NCBI GenBank assembly: GCA_023251455.1
Contig: JAHEYT010000029.1
Span: 1 to 64,000, forward strand
Direction: 5' to 3'
From: Bacteroidota bacterium
Lineage (GTDB): Bacteria; Bacteroidota; Bacteroidia; Bacteroidales; Prolixibacteraceae
DNA: 64,000 bases
Part shown: positions 63,082 through 64,000 of the stretch, piece by piece
Layout: every line of letters begins with the position of its first letter
Position numbering within the stretch: position 1 is the first letter of the stretch
Translations under genes and position numbers: made by a program
The notes under the pieces: model-generated
What the model saw: only the letters and a program-made list of their open reading frames with translations
Told to the model about the DNA's origin: nothing
Database searches by the model: none

Positions 63082-64000
63082 ATGGAAGCTGAATTGTATG
63101 ATATCCCGATCCAAGCACGGCTTTGTTACGAGAAAAACAAAGGCTTGATTCTGCCTGATAAAGTACCATACATTGGAATGGGATCTTCATATTTTGCTGC
63201 TGTTACACTTCGTTATTTGGGGGTTAAAGTATTTCCTGAACTGGCTGGTGAGTATTTCCATTTCATCAGAACTATCAAACAATTTGACAATGCGGTTTTG
63301 ATATCACAATCGGGCAGAACTACTGATGTGTTGAATTGTGCTTCCTGCTTCAGAGAATACACTGCTATCGTTAATGATTCGCAATCGCCATTGGCAAATC
63401 AATCGAACCTGAAATTGGTTGTGCCAATTTATGCTGGTAATGAACGGTTTTCTTCAACCAAAACTTTTATAAATACACTTATTACACTGTATCTAGGCCA
63501 TGGTTTTGATGTGAAAGATGTTCTGGATTCAGTCGAACGCAGGTTTTCTGAGTTCGAATTAGTCGGAAATTCGATCGGATCAGCACTCTACAAAAGTATC
63601 AGGAATAAAAAAGCAAAATGTGTGATACTGGGTAGCGGACCAAATGTGGGTATTGCATGCCAGGCTGCACTTATACTGAGTGAATCAACAAAATATCCAT
63701 TTGTTGGTATGTCACTTACCCAATATGAACATGGATATAAGGAAACTGCGGAAAATGCTGTGATAATTGTAATCAATCCTTCCAAAGGACTTCTGTTTGA
63801 ACGTACTAATAAGCTAACCGATGTTCTCCGAAACGTAAATGCTGAGGTTTTTGAAATAAATGAGCCTGAGTTGGATGAGATTTATAGTCCTTTTACTTCT
63901 ATCTTGCCTTTCTACTTTATGGCTGGCTTTTTATCTGCAAAACTTGGAATTGCCGGACCATTTCTGATTGGGAATAAAATTACCGAGAGGACGGATGAGA
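63082..64000 (+). CDS. SIS-domain sugar isomerase-like protein (cut by window edge)
   Basis: 306 codons are open from ATG 63082 to the window end, with no stop seen, so the 3' end is missing. Two SIS modules: PYIGMGSSYFAAVTLRYLG with SQSGRTTDVL (about 28-75), and CVILGSGPNVGIACQAALIL (about 180-200) with EHGYKETAENAVIIV. This resembles the isomerase half of glucosamine-6-phosphate synthase (GlmS) or AgaS/FrlB-like deglycases, without the glutaminase domain. It was not among long standard frames because it runs off the edge. Function: aldose-ketose isomerisation or deamination of a phosphosugar; exact substrate unknown. Confidence 0.82.
   Translation, partial: MEAELYDIPIQARLCYEKNKGLILPDKVPYIGMGSSYFAAVTLRYLGVKVFPELAGEYFHFIRTIKQFDNAVLISQSGRTTDVLNCASCFREYTAIVNDSQSPLANQSNLKLVVPIYAGNERFSSTKTFINTLITLYLGHGFDVKDVLDSVERRFSEFELVGNSIGSALYKSIRNKKAKCVILGSGPNVGIACQAALILSESTKYPFVGMSLTQYEHGYKETAENAVIIVINPSKGLLFERTNKLTDVLRNVNAEVFEINEPELDEIYSPFTSILPFYFMAGFLSAKLGIAGPFLIGNKITERTDE

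Overview
This window is chromosomal DNA of a member of the Bacteroidota. The evidence is a SusC/SusD pair with an ECF sigma and FecR regulator, many SPII lipoproteins, promoters of the TAnnTTTG (-7) type, almost no Shine-Dalgarno sequences, and Bacteroidota-type families throughout (DUF1080, YeeE/YedE pairs, OprO/P-like porin). An anaerobic or facultative member of the Bacteroidales/Marinilabiliales is plausible, but that is inference.

Left end (1-5.7 kb): what appears to be a chromosomal integron. A tyrosine recombinase (4586-5722, minus) points towards an array of four consecutive cassettes (4487 down to 38). The cassettes are separated by four imperfect palindromic attC-like sites, which share one polarity and whose stems covary. 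In three of the four cassettes the first bases are complementary to the R'' core of that cassette's own attC. Three cassettes each carry one lipoprotein gene and one has no visible ORF. The last attC is split by an IS110-family insertion sequence.

5.8-17.3 kb: housekeeping genes and repeats. There is a carboxypeptidase-regulatory-domain protein, a 15-unit 21-bp minisatellite, a 17-bp repeat with a REP-like palindrome, ppdK, two paralogous putative small RNAs, clpB, a secreted repeat protein and a glutamine synthetase.

17.5-32.9 kb: a sulfur and electron-transfer island. A minus-strand operon encodes a TAT-exported PhsA/PsrA-type molybdoenzyme, a four-cluster ferredoxin, an NrfD/PsrC membrane subunit, two YeeE/YedE half-transporters and two membrane-anchored rhodanese-like proteins. 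Both rhodanese-like proteins have lost the catalytic Cys and both end in SGGGC. Divergent from it are a Rieske protein and a cytochrome b fused to a 12-haem c-type domain. Beyond an AT-rich SIR2-like gene come a periplasmic sulfurtransferase, a porin, a tandem-rhodanese lipoprotein and a divergent Crp/Fnr regulator. Together they suggest uptake, carriage and redox use of thiosulfate or polysulfide-type sulfur linked to the quinone pool.

33.2-42.8 kb: an NMO-like TIM-barrel protein, a receiver-PEP-synthase-like fusion, a DUF1080 protein with an MFS transporter, a VOC protein, and an unusual YdjC-deacetylase/beta-lactamase fusion.

42.9-58.3 kb: a polysaccharide utilization locus (TonB receptor, GH53 endo-galactanase, DUF1080, SusE-position lipoprotein, SusD, SusC with STN domain, FecR, ECF sigma) followed by a DPP-IV peptidase. 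The GH53 points to beta-1,4-galactan.

58.5-64 kb: an outer-membrane protein, then thrS-infC-rpmI-rplT and the start of a SIS-domain protein cut by the window edge. infC appears to start at ATA behind a strong Shine-Dalgarno. No rRNA, tRNA or CRISPR array was recognised.
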